Shown in pieces: positions 17,029-25,457 of a stretch of 64,000 nucleotides of DNA. The stretch lies in the NCBI RefSeq assembly GCF_016107325.1, contig NZ_RCVT01000002.1:620001-684000 (forward strand). The letters are read 5' to 3'. The stretch comes from Sphingomonas sp. MA1305 (GTDB lineage: Bacteria > Pseudomonadota > Alphaproteobacteria > Sphingomonadales > Sphingomonadaceae). The notes under the pieces were generated by a model. The model did not search any database, had not been told where the DNA came from, and was given only the letters and a program-made list of their open reading frames with translations. How positions within the stretch are numbered: position 1 is the stretch's first letter; every line of letters begins with the position of its first letter. A program made the position numbers and the translations under genes.

Positions 17029-17991
17029 GTGCCGACTCAATACCCAGCCGCCGATCGCCCGCTTCCGCCCCTCGCAGTATCGGGACCAGATACCGCGGCC
17101 GCAGCCGGCGTTCCGGGCCTGCTGCTTTGGCTGGCGGTGGTGGTCAGCGGCCTGGTCGTCGCGCTGCTGATGCGGGCCAGCGAGCTGACGATCGACCCGA
17201 TGAGCGGCGGCAACCGTCCCTATTGGCTCTGCGGCGGGTGCGCGCTCGCCCTGCGGCTCGGCGCCGGGCGGACGGGCTGGCGCCATGGCGATGTGCTCGC
17301 CGCCGGCGCGGAATATTATGCGCTGTTCACGGCGATCGCCCTGATCGGCGCCGTCGCCAGCTATCCGATCGCGGCGCTGACGCAAGGCTTCCACGATGCG
17401 GCGCTGCAACGGATCGACGCGGCCTTGGGCTTCGACTGGCTCGCCTGGTATGGCACGGTCGCGGCGCATCCGTCGCTGCAGGTGCTGGGCCTTGCCGCCT
17501 ATCGCAGCATCTATCTGACGCCGGCGATCCTGCTCGGCCACGCCGCCTGGTCGGGCGATCGCGGGGCGGCGCATCGCTTCCTCGCCGCCTTCTGGCTGAC
17601 CGCGGTGGCGACGCTGGCGCTCTACGCCCTGATGCCGGCGGTGGGACCCTTCTCCTACCTCTGGCACGGGTCGATCCCGTACATGCCCGAAAGCGAGCAA
17701 TGGCAGCAGGGGCTGATCCCGGCGCTGCGCGATCACAGCGTGCGGGTGATCGACCTCGCCCATCTCCGCGGCCTCGTCTCCGCGCCCAGCTTCCACACCG
17801 CGGCGGCGGTGATCTACGTCCGCGCCGCCTGGCCGATCCGCAGCCTGCGCTGGCCGCTGCTCGCGCTCAATGCGGCGATGCTGCTGTCGACGCCCGTGGA
17901 GGGGACGCATTATCTGGCGGACATGCTGATCGGCGGGGCGGTGGCGACGGCGATGCTGTGGGTGGTCGAGCGGGTGGCGCGCGTCCGTTGA
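17029..17991 (+). CDS. PAP2-superfamily membrane protein
   Basis: A 320-residue protein with about six membrane helices. Phosphatase motifs are APSFHTAAAV near residue 258 (the SxxH-type core; Ser-Phe-His) and GTHYLADMLIGG near residue 293, corresponding to the SxHxxxD active-site histidine and aspartate. This subgroup resembles inositolphosphotransferase (Aur1/Ipt1-like) domains more than simple PgpB. A role in lipid phosphate cleavage or phospho-headgroup transfer at the membrane is likely. GTG start; 294 bases separate it from the divergent glycosyltransferase, and I see no gene in that gap. Confidence 0.82.
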   Translation: MPTQYPAADRPLPPLAVSGPDTAAAAGVPGLLLWLAVVVSGLVVALLMRASELTIDPMSGGNRPYWLCGGCALALRLGAGRTGWRHGDVLAAGAEYYALFTAIALIGAVASYPIAALTQGFHDAALQRIDAALGFDWLAWYGTVAAHPSLQVLGLAAYRSIYLTPAILLGHAAWSGDRGAAHRFLAAFWLTAVATLALYALMPAVGPFSYLWHGSIPYMPESEQWQQGLIPALRDHSVRVIDLAHLRGLVSAPSFHTAAAVIYVRAAWPIRSLRWPLLALNAAMLLSTPVEGTHYLADMLIGGAVATAMLWVVERVARVR

Positions 17992-18297
17992 TGCCGCTGC
18001 GGGTGATTCACTCCGCATCGCTTCGATGTCACTGAATCTAGTGCTTATAACGCACGATCGCATGATCTGTGGCCGCAATACATCCAGTTCAAACAAGACA
18101 TTGTCCGGATGCTATTCAATTTGAGAGTCCCGGCTAATGGACTCGGATCTTCCATCCGGTCTCACGTAAACTGATCATCTTTGAAAGAAAGACTCGTGAC
18201 GTCCTAGTTAGTTAAAAGATAGTCGCCGGATCGTCAGCTTTTTCTCGCCACCGTCCCGCTACAATGAAGCTGGGGTCGGTGCGTGGGAGAAAGCGCG
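17992..18297. other. AT-richer intergenic region before the pentapeptide gene
   Basis: 306 bases without a convincing gene. Base composition drops clearly compared with the surrounding genes (for example TAGTTAGTTAAAAGATAG near 18207), consistent with the left boundary of the accessory pair that follows and with a promoter region for it. No clear palindrome, tRNA remnant or direct repeat was seen at the edges. Confidence 0.5.
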
Positions 18298-19635
18298 ATG
18301 ATCGTCAGCGAAGCCGTGACGGCCGCACCGCTGCGGCCGAGTGGCAAGGAGAAAGTCATAGACGTCCCGCCGGCTGCGGCGGAGCAGCCAGCCGGTGCCG
18401 CGCTCGCGCCCGGCACGCAGGGCCTGCAGCGTCTGTACAGCGGCGGCGCGGCGGTGGTGTTGACCGCGCAGGGTGCGCCGGCGGCATCCGCCTCCCCGAC
18501 TGCTCCTGCACCCGCGCCCGCCGCCAGCGCGGCGCCCGCCCCGCCGGGGCTCGACCTGCATGGCCAAGATCTGCGTGCCGTCGATCTGACCAAGCTCGAT
18601 CTCCGCGGCGCCAACCTCAGCGGGGCCGATCTCACCGGCAAGGATTTGACGGGGGTCGATCTCAGCGGGGCGACGCTGACCGGCGCGATCTTCGACGGCG
18701 CCACGTTCAGCCACGCCAACCTCCACGGCGTCAGCGCCGCGGGCGCGAGCTTCGCCAAGGCGACCTTCGACCAGACGGATCTCGACAAATCCGATTTTAC
18801 CGCGGCGAAGTTCGCCGGTGCAACCTTCGGCAGCAACTTCCAGCTCGCGCCGACCGCGGTTCAAAGTTGGGGGCCATGCTACATCATCAAAGATGTCAAC
18901 CTGACCAAGGCCGACTTCACCGGGGCGGAGTTCAAGAATTACACTGACATCAATGACTCCACCAGCGACGGGGCGATTTTCAAGGGAGTGCGCACGGACG
19001 CGAAATCCGACGGTAGTTCGCTCCATTTTCTGGAGGGGACCGCAAGGGGTGCGGACTTCGAGGGCTTCGAAGGCGGCCTGGTTCTTGCCGGCGTGGATGC
19101 CACCGATGCCGACTTCAGCAACATCAATGGCGGAAAAGTAGTCTTGGGCTTTTGTAAAGCGGACGGCGCAACCCTCCGCAATAGTGATACAAAACTGTGC
19201 TTGCAGAGCACCGATTTAAGGAATGTCGATTTCTCGACCAAGAAAAAAAATTTCAGAAACTCGTTTATCTGCGATTGCGACATCAGCGGTATGGATTTTT
19301 CCGGATATGACTTTTCCAATACTCAATTCGTGAGTACCACACCGGTGGTGAAGGACTTCTACGGCGACAAACCGGCGATGAAATCATCCGATCTGGTCGC
19401 TGGCACCAACTTCCGCGGGGCCAAGTTCGGCAATGCCTTCTTCTACAATATGCAGATGGGCAAGGCGCTGATTGACATCAGAGATCTTCGCGGCGCCTCG
19501 GTGGCGGGCGGGCTCAATAACGTCGTCCATATCGACAATGATCATTACGATCTTGGAACGCTGTTTCCCGACTTCTGGGCTCAGATGAAGGCACTGCTCG
19601 AGGAAAACGGCATCACGCCATATTGGGAGAAGTGA
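18298..19635 (+). CDS. Pentapeptide-repeat protein with Ala/Pro-rich N-terminal region
   Basis: A 445-residue protein. Residues 1-85 are low-complexity Ala/Pro. From about residue 85 there are tandem A(D/N)LxG pentapeptides (DLRGANLSGADLTG, GVDLSGATLTGA, ADFTGAEF), forming a right-handed quadrilateral beta-helix. The middle (200-370) is an irregular helix with several cysteines, and the last 60 residues form a non-repeat cap ending ENGITPYWEK. No signal peptide. The ATG at 18298 is preceded by GGAGAAA; an upstream GTG is possible. Codon use is less GC-biased than in the neighbours. It is coupled to the next secreted protein. Function unknown. Confidence 0.85.
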   Translation: MIVSEAVTAAPLRPSGKEKVIDVPPAAAEQPAGAALAPGTQGLQRLYSGGAAVVLTAQGAPAASASPTAPAPAPAASAAPAPPGLDLHGQDLRAVDLTKLDLRGANLSGADLTGKDLTGVDLSGATLTGAIFDGATFSHANLHGVSAAGASFAKATFDQTDLDKSDFTAAKFAGATFGSNFQLAPTAVQSWGPCYIIKDVNLTKADFTGAEFKNYTDINDSTSDGAIFKGVRTDAKSDGSSLHFLEGTARGADFEGFEGGLVLAGVDATDADFSNINGGKVVLGFCKADGATLRNSDTKLCLQSTDLRNVDFSTKKKNFRNSFICDCDISGMDFSGYDFSNTQFVSTTPVVKDFYGDKPAMKSSDLVAGTNFRGAKFGNAFFYNMQMGKALIDIRDLRGASVAGGLNNVVHIDNDHYDLGTLFPDFWAQMKALLEENGITPYWEK

Positions 19636-19636
19636 G

Positions 19637-20131
19637 ATGACTAATATGCGACGACTTGTTGTTGGAATGGCTGCGGCGCTGGGCGCCCTGGGCATGCCGA
19701 CGGTTGCGACTTGCAGCACGATTTCCAGTGCCGAAATCTGGGCGAAATTGGTCAACGATACGAAATATACCGTCACCATTTCCAATGTCGACTGGTCTGG
19801 CCGCTACGGCACGGCCAATGGCGACGGGACGATCAGTGATCGTATCGAGGGCACTTTGGAGCCCAATCAATCGATGCGCAGCCGTCACCGCATGGGCGAT
19901 CCCGACATCGGGGAGCGCTACACCTATCTATCGTTCGATGCCACCTTTACGAGAGCGAATGGCTCGACCGGCACCTGTACATTCTATTATTCGTACCGAT
20001 CCGATACGGGCGCAAAGGCGGGAGATGCCGCATCGGCGAATGGTAGCGTCAAAGATCAACCGGCAAGTTGCTCCTTGAAATACGATTCCTATTACAACAT
20101 CACTTTTGATATTTCGGATCGATATTCCTGA
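19637..20131 (+). CDS. Secreted small beta-rich protein, possibly aegerolysin-like
   Basis: A 164-residue protein with a signal peptide (LVVGMAAALGALGMPTVA) and a mature domain of about 135 residues. The mature part alternates beta-strands: VNDTKYTVTISNVDWSG, then GTANGDGTISDRIEG, SMRSRHRMG and YLSFDATF. The order of an I-x-N strand, a W-containing loop, a polar DG loop, a late R-x-R and a final FD strand recalls aegerolysins (membrane-binding proteins of fungi and some bacteria), but this is a by-eye resemblance. Three cysteines (CST, TCTF, ASCSL) may form a disulfide. One base separates it from the pentapeptide gene. Confidence 0.65.
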   Translation: MTNMRRLVVGMAAALGALGMPTVATCSTISSAEIWAKLVNDTKYTVTISNVDWSGRYGTANGDGTISDRIEGTLEPNQSMRSRHRMGDPDIGERYTYLSFDATFTRANGSTGTCTFYYSYRSDTGAKAGDAASANGSVKDQPASCSLKYDSYYNITFDISDRYS

Positions 20132-20145
20132 CGATATGTCGCGGA

Positions 20146-20170
20146 GTGTAGCGGGTTAACACCGCTACAC
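20146..20170. terminator. Shared 3' hairpin between convergent genes
   Basis: Inverted repeat GTGTAGCGG ... CCGCTACAC with a 7-base loop. It overlaps the stop codon of the RelA/SpoT gene (20165-20167) and lies 15 bases beyond the secreted-protein stop, so it can serve transcripts from both sides. No strong T-tract. Confidence 0.55.
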
Positions 20171-22267
20171 CCGCTCCACCGCATTGACCGCGTCTGCGGC
20201 GCGCAGCGCCGCGATCAGGCGCATCAGCTGGTGGACGTCATGAACCTCGACGTCGATCACGTTGGTGTGGAACATCGTGTCGCGCGTATCCAATCGTAGC
20301 GCGATGATGTTCGCCTTGTGGGCGCCGATGATCGTCGAGACGATGCCGAGCGCGCCGGGCTCGTTCCTCACCTGCACGCTGATCCGCGCCACCGCGCCGT
20401 CGGACTGGTCGCCCCAGTCGACGTCGACCCAGTCGGTCTCGTCCGCGCCGCGCTCGGCCAGTTCGGCGAGCACCGGGCAGTCGATCGCATGCACCTCGAT
20501 CCCCGCGTCGGGGCGGCGCAGGCCGACGATGCGGTCGCCCGGCACCGGGTGACAGCATTCCGCCAGGTCGAAGGCGACACCCGGCGTCAGCCCCTTGATC
20601 GAGATGGCGGTCGACTGCGGCGCCAGCCGCGCCGCATCGGTGCCGGCGGAACCCGGCATCAGCGCCTCCATCACCTGCACGTCGGACAGGTGGCGGCGCG
20701 CGATCGCCATCATCAGCGCCGGCTCGTCGGGCAGCTTGAGCCGCGCCACCGCATGGTCGAGCGCGTCGGGCGACAGCGCGGCGGGCAGGCGACGGACGAT
20801 ATCCTCGTACAAGGTGCGGCCCAATGCGATCTGCTCGGCCCGCTCGGTATGGCGCAGATGCCGGCGGATCGCCGCCAGCGCCTTGCCGGTGATCGCGAAG
20901 TTGAGCCAGCCGGGCTGCGGCACCTGGCCCTTGGAGCGCAGCACCTGCACCTGGTCGCCGTTCTCGATGACGGTCGACAGCGGCACGACGCGGCCGTTGA
21001 TCTTGGCGCCGACCGCCTGGTCGCCGAGATCGGTGTGCACCGCATAGGCGAAATCGATCGGCGTCGCGCCCTTGGGCAACTGGATCAGCTCGCCCTTCGG
21101 CGTGAAGGCGAAGATGCGATCCTGATACATCGCCATGCGGGTATGTTCGAGCAGCTCTTCGGGGCTGCCGGCGGTGTCGAGGATCTCGACCAGATCGGCG
21201 ATCCAGCTATGCTGGCTGTCGGCGCGGACCTTCTTTTCCTTGTACGCCCAGTGCGCGGCGAGGCCGAATTCGGCTTCCGCATGCATGTCCGGCGTGCGGA
21301 TCTGGATCTCGATGCGGGCATTGTCGGCATGGATCACGCTGGTGTGCAGCGAGCGATAGCCGTTGCGCTTGGGCGTCGAGATATAGTCCTTGAACCGCCC
21401 CGGCACCATCGGCCAGCGGCGGTGGATGATCCCCAGCGCGCGATAGCAATCCTCGACCGTCGGCACGATCGCGCGGAACGCCATGATGTCGCTGAGTTGC
21501 TCGAAGCTGATGTGGCGCTCGCTCATCTTGCGCCAGATCGAATAGGGGTGTTTCTCGCGCCCGGTCACCTCCGCCTCGACGCCGGCGCGGGCGAGCAGCA
21601 GCTTGAGGCCCGAACCGATCTTGGCGATCCGGTCGCCGCCGCCCGCCTTCAGCTGCTCCAGCCGCTTGGTGATCGACTGATACGCCTCCGGCTCGAGCTG
21701 TTCGAAGGCGAGCGTCTGCATCTCCTTCATGAACTCGTACATGCCGACCCGCTCGGCGAGCGGCGCATAGATGTCCATCGTCTCGCGGGCGATGCGCCGC
21801 CGCTTCTCCGGCTTGGGGATGTGATGGAGCGTGCGCATGTTGTGCAGCCGGTCGGCGAGCTTGACCAGCAGCACGCGGATGTCGTCCGACATTGCCAGCA
21901 GGAACTTGCGCAGGTTCTCGGCGGCGCGCTCGTTCTCGGTCTGCGCCTCGATCTTGCTGAGCTTGGTGACGCCGTCCACCAGCCGCGCGACATTGGGACC
22001 GAAGACGCGCTCGATCTCTTCCGAGGTGGCGACCGTGTCCTCGACCGTGTCGTGCAGGATCGCGGTGGCGATCGTCTCGTCGTCGAGCCGAAGGTCGGTC
22101 AGGATGCCCGCAACCTCGATCGGATGGCTGAAATAGGGGTCGCCGCTGGCGCGCTTCTGGCTGCCATGGGCGTGCATCGAGAAGACGTAGGCGCGGTTGA
22201 GCAGCGCCTCGTTGGCATCGGGGTCGTAATCGAGCACCCGGTCGACCAGTTCATATTGCCGCAGCAC
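20165..22267 (-). CDS. rsh: Bifunctional (p)ppGpp synthetase/hydrolase (RelA/SpoT homologue)
   Basis: A 700-residue long RSH protein. The HD hydrolase domain (residues about 25-180) has the HDTVEDT signature; the synthetase domain (about 225-345) has RFKDYISTPK and NGYRSLHTSV; a TGS domain follows around 385-445 and a C-terminal ACT domain covers the last 75 residues. It makes and degrades (p)ppGpp in response to starvation. The RFKD motif and an intact HD site support both activities, as in the single alphaproteobacterial Rel. The start is GTG at 22267, giving the family N-terminus MLRQYELVDRV; the longer open frame upstream has no family similarity. Confidence 0.95.
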   Translation of the reverse strand: MLRQYELVDRVLDYDPDANEALLNRAYVFSMHAHGSQKRASGDPYFSHPIEVAGILTDLRLDDETIATAILHDTVEDTVATSEEIERVFGPNVARLVDGVTKLSKIEAQTENERAAENLRKFLLAMSDDIRVLLVKLADRLHNMRTLHHIPKPEKRRRIARETMDIYAPLAERVGMYEFMKEMQTLAFEQLEPEAYQSITKRLEQLKAGGGDRIAKIGSGLKLLLARAGVEAEVTGREKHPYSIWRKMSERHISFEQLSDIMAFRAIVPTVEDCYRALGIIHRRWPMVPGRFKDYISTPKRNGYRSLHTSVIHADNARIEIQIRTPDMHAEAEFGLAAHWAYKEKKVRADSQHSWIADLVEILDTAGSPEELLEHTRMAMYQDRIFAFTPKGELIQLPKGATPIDFAYAVHTDLGDQAVGAKINGRVVPLSTVIENGDQVQVLRSKGQVPQPGWLNFAITGKALAAIRRHLRHTERAEQIALGRTLYEDIVRRLPAALSPDALDHAVARLKLPDEPALMMAIARRHLSDVQVMEALMPGSAGTDAARLAPQSTAISIKGLTPGVAFDLAECCHPVPGDRIVGLRRPDAGIEVHAIDCPVLAELAERGADETDWVDVDWGDQSDGAVARISVQVRNEPGALGIVSTIIGAHKANIIALRLDTRDTMFHTNVIDVEVHDVHQLMRLIAALRAADAVNAVERV

Positions 22268-22367
22268 AGCATGTACATGGGGCGGGCCGCCACGGCTTGG
22301 CAATGGTTTGTTGCCGATCAGCGTGATCGTTTTTGCCGCTCGCGCGCGTTTGCGGTACGGCAGGGCC

Positions 22368-22826
22368 ATGGACCACCTGCGCGAGACGCTGAAGGAATGC
22401 AGCCTGCCCGCGGCGCTGGAGGCGATGGGCGAGCGCTGGGCGTTCCTGATCCTGCGCGCCGCGTTCAACGGCCTGCACCATTTCGAGGAATTCCAGTCGG
22501 AGCTGGGCATCGCGCGCAACATCCTCGCCAATCGGCTGGCACGGCTGGTCGACCATGGCATCCTGCAGCGCGCGGCGATGCCGGCGGACCGCCGCAAGAT
22601 CCGCTATTCACTGACCGAAAAGGGCTATGCCCTGCTGCCGACGATGGTCGCGCTGCGCCAATGGGGCGAACGCTGGGAGACGTGCCAGCCGGCCTTCCCG
22701 GTGCTGGTCGACGCGCGCGACCGCCGGCCGGTGGCGCCGGTGACGGTGCACGCCCACGACGGCCGCGCGCTCGGCCGCGGCGAGATGATCTGGGCGCGGC
22801 CGGAAGAGGTGGCGGACGGGGGCTGA
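22368..22826 (+). CDS. HxlR-family winged-helix transcriptional regulator
   Basis: A 152-residue protein with the HxlR layout: an N-terminal ECSLPAALEAMGERWAFLIL stretch containing the conserved cysteine and G-x-x-W, a recognition helix region IARNILANRLARLVDHGIL, and the wing DRRKIRYSLTEKGYAL. The cysteine is a redox sensor in some family members. It is divergent from the RelA/SpoT gene with about 100 bases between starts. Its target may be the neighbouring VOC gene, itself broken here, but this is inference. Confidence 0.88.
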   Translation: MDHLRETLKECSLPAALEAMGERWAFLILRAAFNGLHHFEEFQSELGIARNILANRLARLVDHGILQRAAMPADRRKIRYSLTEKGYALLPTMVALRQWGERWETCQPAFPVLVDARDRRPVAPVTVHAHDGRALGRGEMIWARPEEVADGG

Positions 22827-23008
22827 AGGCGCTTTCCCGCGCGGGTGGCGGAGAGGTGCGTTCGCCCATCCTTCGTAGCGGCCCCGCGAGCCTGGCGCGC
22901 GGACCCGGCGTAAGCGAAGCCAGAGCTGCGAAGGTCCGGCGTTGGATTGCCCCGACGCCGCCCGTCGCAGACCTTGGCTCGTCGGGCGACATCGGGCAGC
23001 GTCGCGGG

Positions 23009-23424
23009 ATGTCCCAGCGCCTCGCGATGACCGCCCTCCTCGTCCGTGACTATGACGAGGCCATATCGTTCTTCGTCGACAGCCTCGGCTTCGTGCTTCG
23101 CACTACACTGCGCTGGCCGCGGGGAAACGGTGGGTCGTCGTCGCCCCGCCGGCTGCCGCCCACGCGCTGCTGCTCGCGCGGGCCGTCGGGGACCGGCAAC
23201 GGGCGGCGGTCGGCGACCAGAGCGGGGGGCGCGTCTTCCTGTTCCTCGAAACGGACGATTTCGCCCGCGATCACCGCGCCTTCACCGACCGGGGCGTCCG
23301 GTTCGTCGAACCGCCCCGGCACGAACCCTATGGCATCGTCGCGGTGTTCGAGGATCTCTACGGCAACCGCTGGGACCTGATCGAGCCGGCTCGCGCGCCG
23401 GAGGGCGCCGCCCGCCCGGCGTGA
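23009..23424 (+). pseudogene. VOC (glyoxalase-like) protein gene with a frameshift
   Basis: The start MSQRLAMTALLVRDYDEAISFF reads in one frame to about 23100 and then loses similarity. The continuation, from LAAGKRWVVVAPP to FLFLETDDFARDH and YGIVAVFEDLYGNRWDLIEP, is in another frame and ends at 23424. Together they make a normal VOC domain of about 135 residues, so one base is missing, or two inserted, near 23095-23110. The last 67 bases overlap the antisense thiamine phosphate synthase-like gene. It may be a real pseudogene or a sequencing error. Confidence 0.75.
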
Positions 23425-23942
23425 GCGGGCGCGACGGCGAGGGCGTCGATCGCCGCCCAACCGTCGAAGCCGTAGCGGCGCAGCCGCAGCCAGCGCTGCC
23501 CGTCCATGCCGCCGAGCGCGATCCGCGCCACCGGCAAGCCACGCGCGATCGGCACGGCGCGGCCTGGTCCCAGCGCGGCGGCGCCGGGATGCGATCGCGT
23601 CGCGAACAGCGGCGACACGAACAGCAATGTCGCGCCGGCGCGCACCGCCGCGATCGCCTGACGCCGGTCATGCGCGGGATGGGTGGCGGCGCGCCGGCCG
23701 CCATGCGCGGCCGCCCCCGGCAAGCCGCCGGCCGCGCTCAGCCGCATCCGTCGCGCCTTGGCCAGCCGCCGGACGCGCAGGAACAGCGCATGGCGGGCCC
23801 CGCGCGCCAGCTCGCGCTGGCGGAAGACGATGCCGGCGCCCGGCGGCAGCGCGCGGATCGCCGCGATCACGTCGCCGACCCGCGCATCGGTCATCAGCCA
23901 GGCGGCGCGTCGGGGATCGAGATTACGGTTCAGATCGCGCAC
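23358..23942 (-). CDS. Thiamine phosphate synthase-like (TenI/ThiE fold) protein
   Basis: A 194-residue TIM-barrel protein. It has a WLMTDARVGD start (residues about 15-25), the phosphate-binding region VRAGATLLFVSPLFATRSHPGA, and the late IALGGMD loop of the ThiE/TenI family. The signature glycines and S-P-x-F are kept. The central substrate region is Arg-rich and short compared with true ThiE (about 210 residues), so catalysis is not certain. The start is GTG at 23942. Both ends crowd other genes: it is divergent from YggS by 21 bases and overlaps the VOC gene end. Confidence 0.7.
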   Translation of the reverse strand: MRDLNRNLDPRRAAWLMTDARVGDVIAAIRALPPGAGIVFRQRELARGARHALFLRVRRLAKARRMRLSAAGGLPGAAAHGGRRAATHPAHDRRQAIAAVRAGATLLFVSPLFATRSHPGAAALGPGRAVPIARGLPVARIALGGMDGQRWLRLRRYGFDGWAAIDALAVAPAHAGRAAPSGARAGSIRSQRLP

Positions 23943-23963
23943 GCCGACGCTATAGCGGCGCGC

Positions 23964-24641
23964 ATGACCGACACCAATGCACGCGCCACGATCCTGGCGG
24001 AGATCGCCGCCGCCGCCGCGATCGCGCGCCGCGACCCGCGCGACGTCACGCTGATCGCCGTCTCCAAGACGCACGACGCCACGGCGATCGAACCCCTGCT
24101 CGCCGCCGGCCAGCGCGTCTTCGGCGAGAATCGCGTGCAGGAGGCCGCCGCCAAATGGCCGCCGCTGCGCGAACGCCATCCCGATGTCGTGCTGCACGGC
24201 ATCGGCCAGCTCCAGTCCAACAAGGCGGACGAGGCGGTCGCGCTGTTCGACGCGATCCACGCCGTCGACCGGCCGTCGCTGGTCGACGCGCTCGCCCGCG
24301 CGATGGACAGGCAGGGGCGCCGGCCCGACTGTTTCGTCCAGGTCAATATCGGCGACGAGCCGCAGAAGGGCGGCTGCGCGCTGCCCGAACTGCCCGATTT
24401 GCTCGCCCGCGCGCGGGCCGCCGACCTGCCGGTGATCGGGCTGATGTGCGTGCCGCCCGCCGACGTCGAGGCGGCGCCCTATTTCGCCCTGCTCGCCAAG
24501 CTGGCGCGCGACCACCGCCTCGCCGGGCTCAGCATGGGCATGTCCGCCGATTTCGCCACCGCGGTGACATTGGGCGCCACCCATGTCCGCATCGGCAGCG
24601 CGCTATTCGGCGAACGCCCCCGCATGGTGCCGGCGGCATGA
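23964..24641 (+). CDS. yggS: YggS-family PLP homeostasis protein
   Basis: A 225-residue fold-type III PLP-binding protein (COG0325). The PLP lysine is in the LIAVSKTH strand; other markers are FGENRVQEA, HGIGQLQSNK and LSMGMSADF with THVRIGSALFG for the PLP phosphate. YggS-type proteins bind PLP without known catalysis and control vitamin B6 and amino acid balance. ATG start at 23964; it overlaps the HAD gene by 4 bases (ATGA). Confidence 0.93.
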   Translation: MTDTNARATILAEIAAAAAIARRDPRDVTLIAVSKTHDATAIEPLLAAGQRVFGENRVQEAAAKWPPLRERHPDVVLHGIGQLQSNKADEAVALFDAIHAVDRPSLVDALARAMDRQGRRPDCFVQVNIGDEPQKGGCALPELPDLLARARAADLPVIGLMCVPPADVEAAPYFALLAKLARDHRLAGLSMGMSADFATAVTLGATHVRIGSALFGERPRMVPAA

Positions 24642-25303
24642 GGTTCGACGGCCTCCTCTTCGACTTCGACGGCGTGCTGATCGAAAGCGAATATGCCGGC
24701 AACCGGCACCTCGCCGAACTGCTCACCGCCGCCGGCCATCCGACCACGCCGGAGGATTCGATGGCGCATTTCATGGGGCTGGCCGGTGACGATTTCCGCG
24801 ACGCGATCCGCCGCTGGATCGGCGGCCCGCTGCCGGCCGACTTCGAGGCGGCGCGCGCGGCGGAAGACGCCCGCGCGATGGCGGAGGGCGTCGATGCGGT
24901 CGCGGGGGCGGTCGCCTTCGTCCGCGCGCTGCCGCGCGACCTGCCGAAAGCGGTGGTGTCGTCCAGCTACACGCGTTGGATCCGACGGCATCTCGATCAT
25001 ATCGGCCTCGCCGACGTCTTCGGCGACCATGTCTACAGTGGCCGCGAACACGTCGCCCGCGGCAAGCCCGCGCCCGACCTCTATTGGTACGGCGCCCGCG
25101 CGATCGGCGTGCCGATCGAACGCTGCGCGATCCTGGAGGATTCGCCGGTCGGCGCGACCGGCGCGGTGGCGAGCGGCGGCTTCGTCATCGGCCTCGTCGC
25201 CGGCGCGCATTGCGGGCCTGGCCATGCCGACCGCCTGCGCGCGATCGGGGTCGACGCGATCGCGCGCGATTTCGCCGAGGTGGCGGATTGCGTCGGCCTC
25301 TGA
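24638..25303 (+). CDS. HAD-family hydrolase (beta-phosphoglucomutase-like subgroup)
   Basis: A 221-residue HAD phosphatase with motif I FDFDGVLIESE (nucleophile and acid/base aspartates), motif II VSSSYT, the lysine in ARGKPAPDLY and motif IV ILEDSPVGATGAVASG. A helical cap between motifs I and II (about residues 17-90) places it with beta-phosphoglucomutase/GPH-type phosphatases. Substrate unknown. It is coupled to yggS. Confidence 0.9.
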   Translation: MRFDGLLFDFDGVLIESEYAGNRHLAELLTAAGHPTTPEDSMAHFMGLAGDDFRDAIRRWIGGPLPADFEAARAAEDARAMAEGVDAVAGAVAFVRALPRDLPKAVVSSSYTRWIRRHLDHIGLADVFGDHVYSGREHVARGKPAPDLYWYGARAIGVPIERCAILEDSPVGATGAVASGGFVIGLVAGAHCGPGHADRLRAIGVDAIARDFAEVADCVGL

Positions 25304-25311
25304 ATTCCGGC

Positions 25312-25442
25312 TGTCCTACACGTTCCGCCGCCGCTAGCCTTGCCGAAGAGACCGCCCGCTCTTTCTCATTGTCGCGTCATCGATGCCCGCGGGGGTAGGA
25401 CCGTTTCCCCGTCCAGGCGTCAATTCTGTCAAGACTCGCGGA
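25312..25442 (-). repeat. Dispersed ~130 bp non-coding element, copy B
   Basis: Read on the minus strand it shares ordered blocks with 46666-46781: GCGAGTCTTGACAGA, TTGACGCCTG, GACAATGAGAAAGA, GGCGGCGG and CGTGTAGGACAGC. The spacer sequences between the blocks differ, so this is an old or functionally constrained pair and not a recent duplication. It fills the gap between the HAD and ankyrin genes. It could be a small RNA gene, a regulatory site or a repeat; no known family recognised. Confidence 0.7.
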
Positions 25443-25457
25443 AAACGACAGCGTCTT

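Noticed and set aside
22850..23008. GC-rich gap between the HxlR gene and the VOC gene as a mobile element
   Set aside because: No clear inverted or direct repeats at the ends; only short, imperfect similarity within it.
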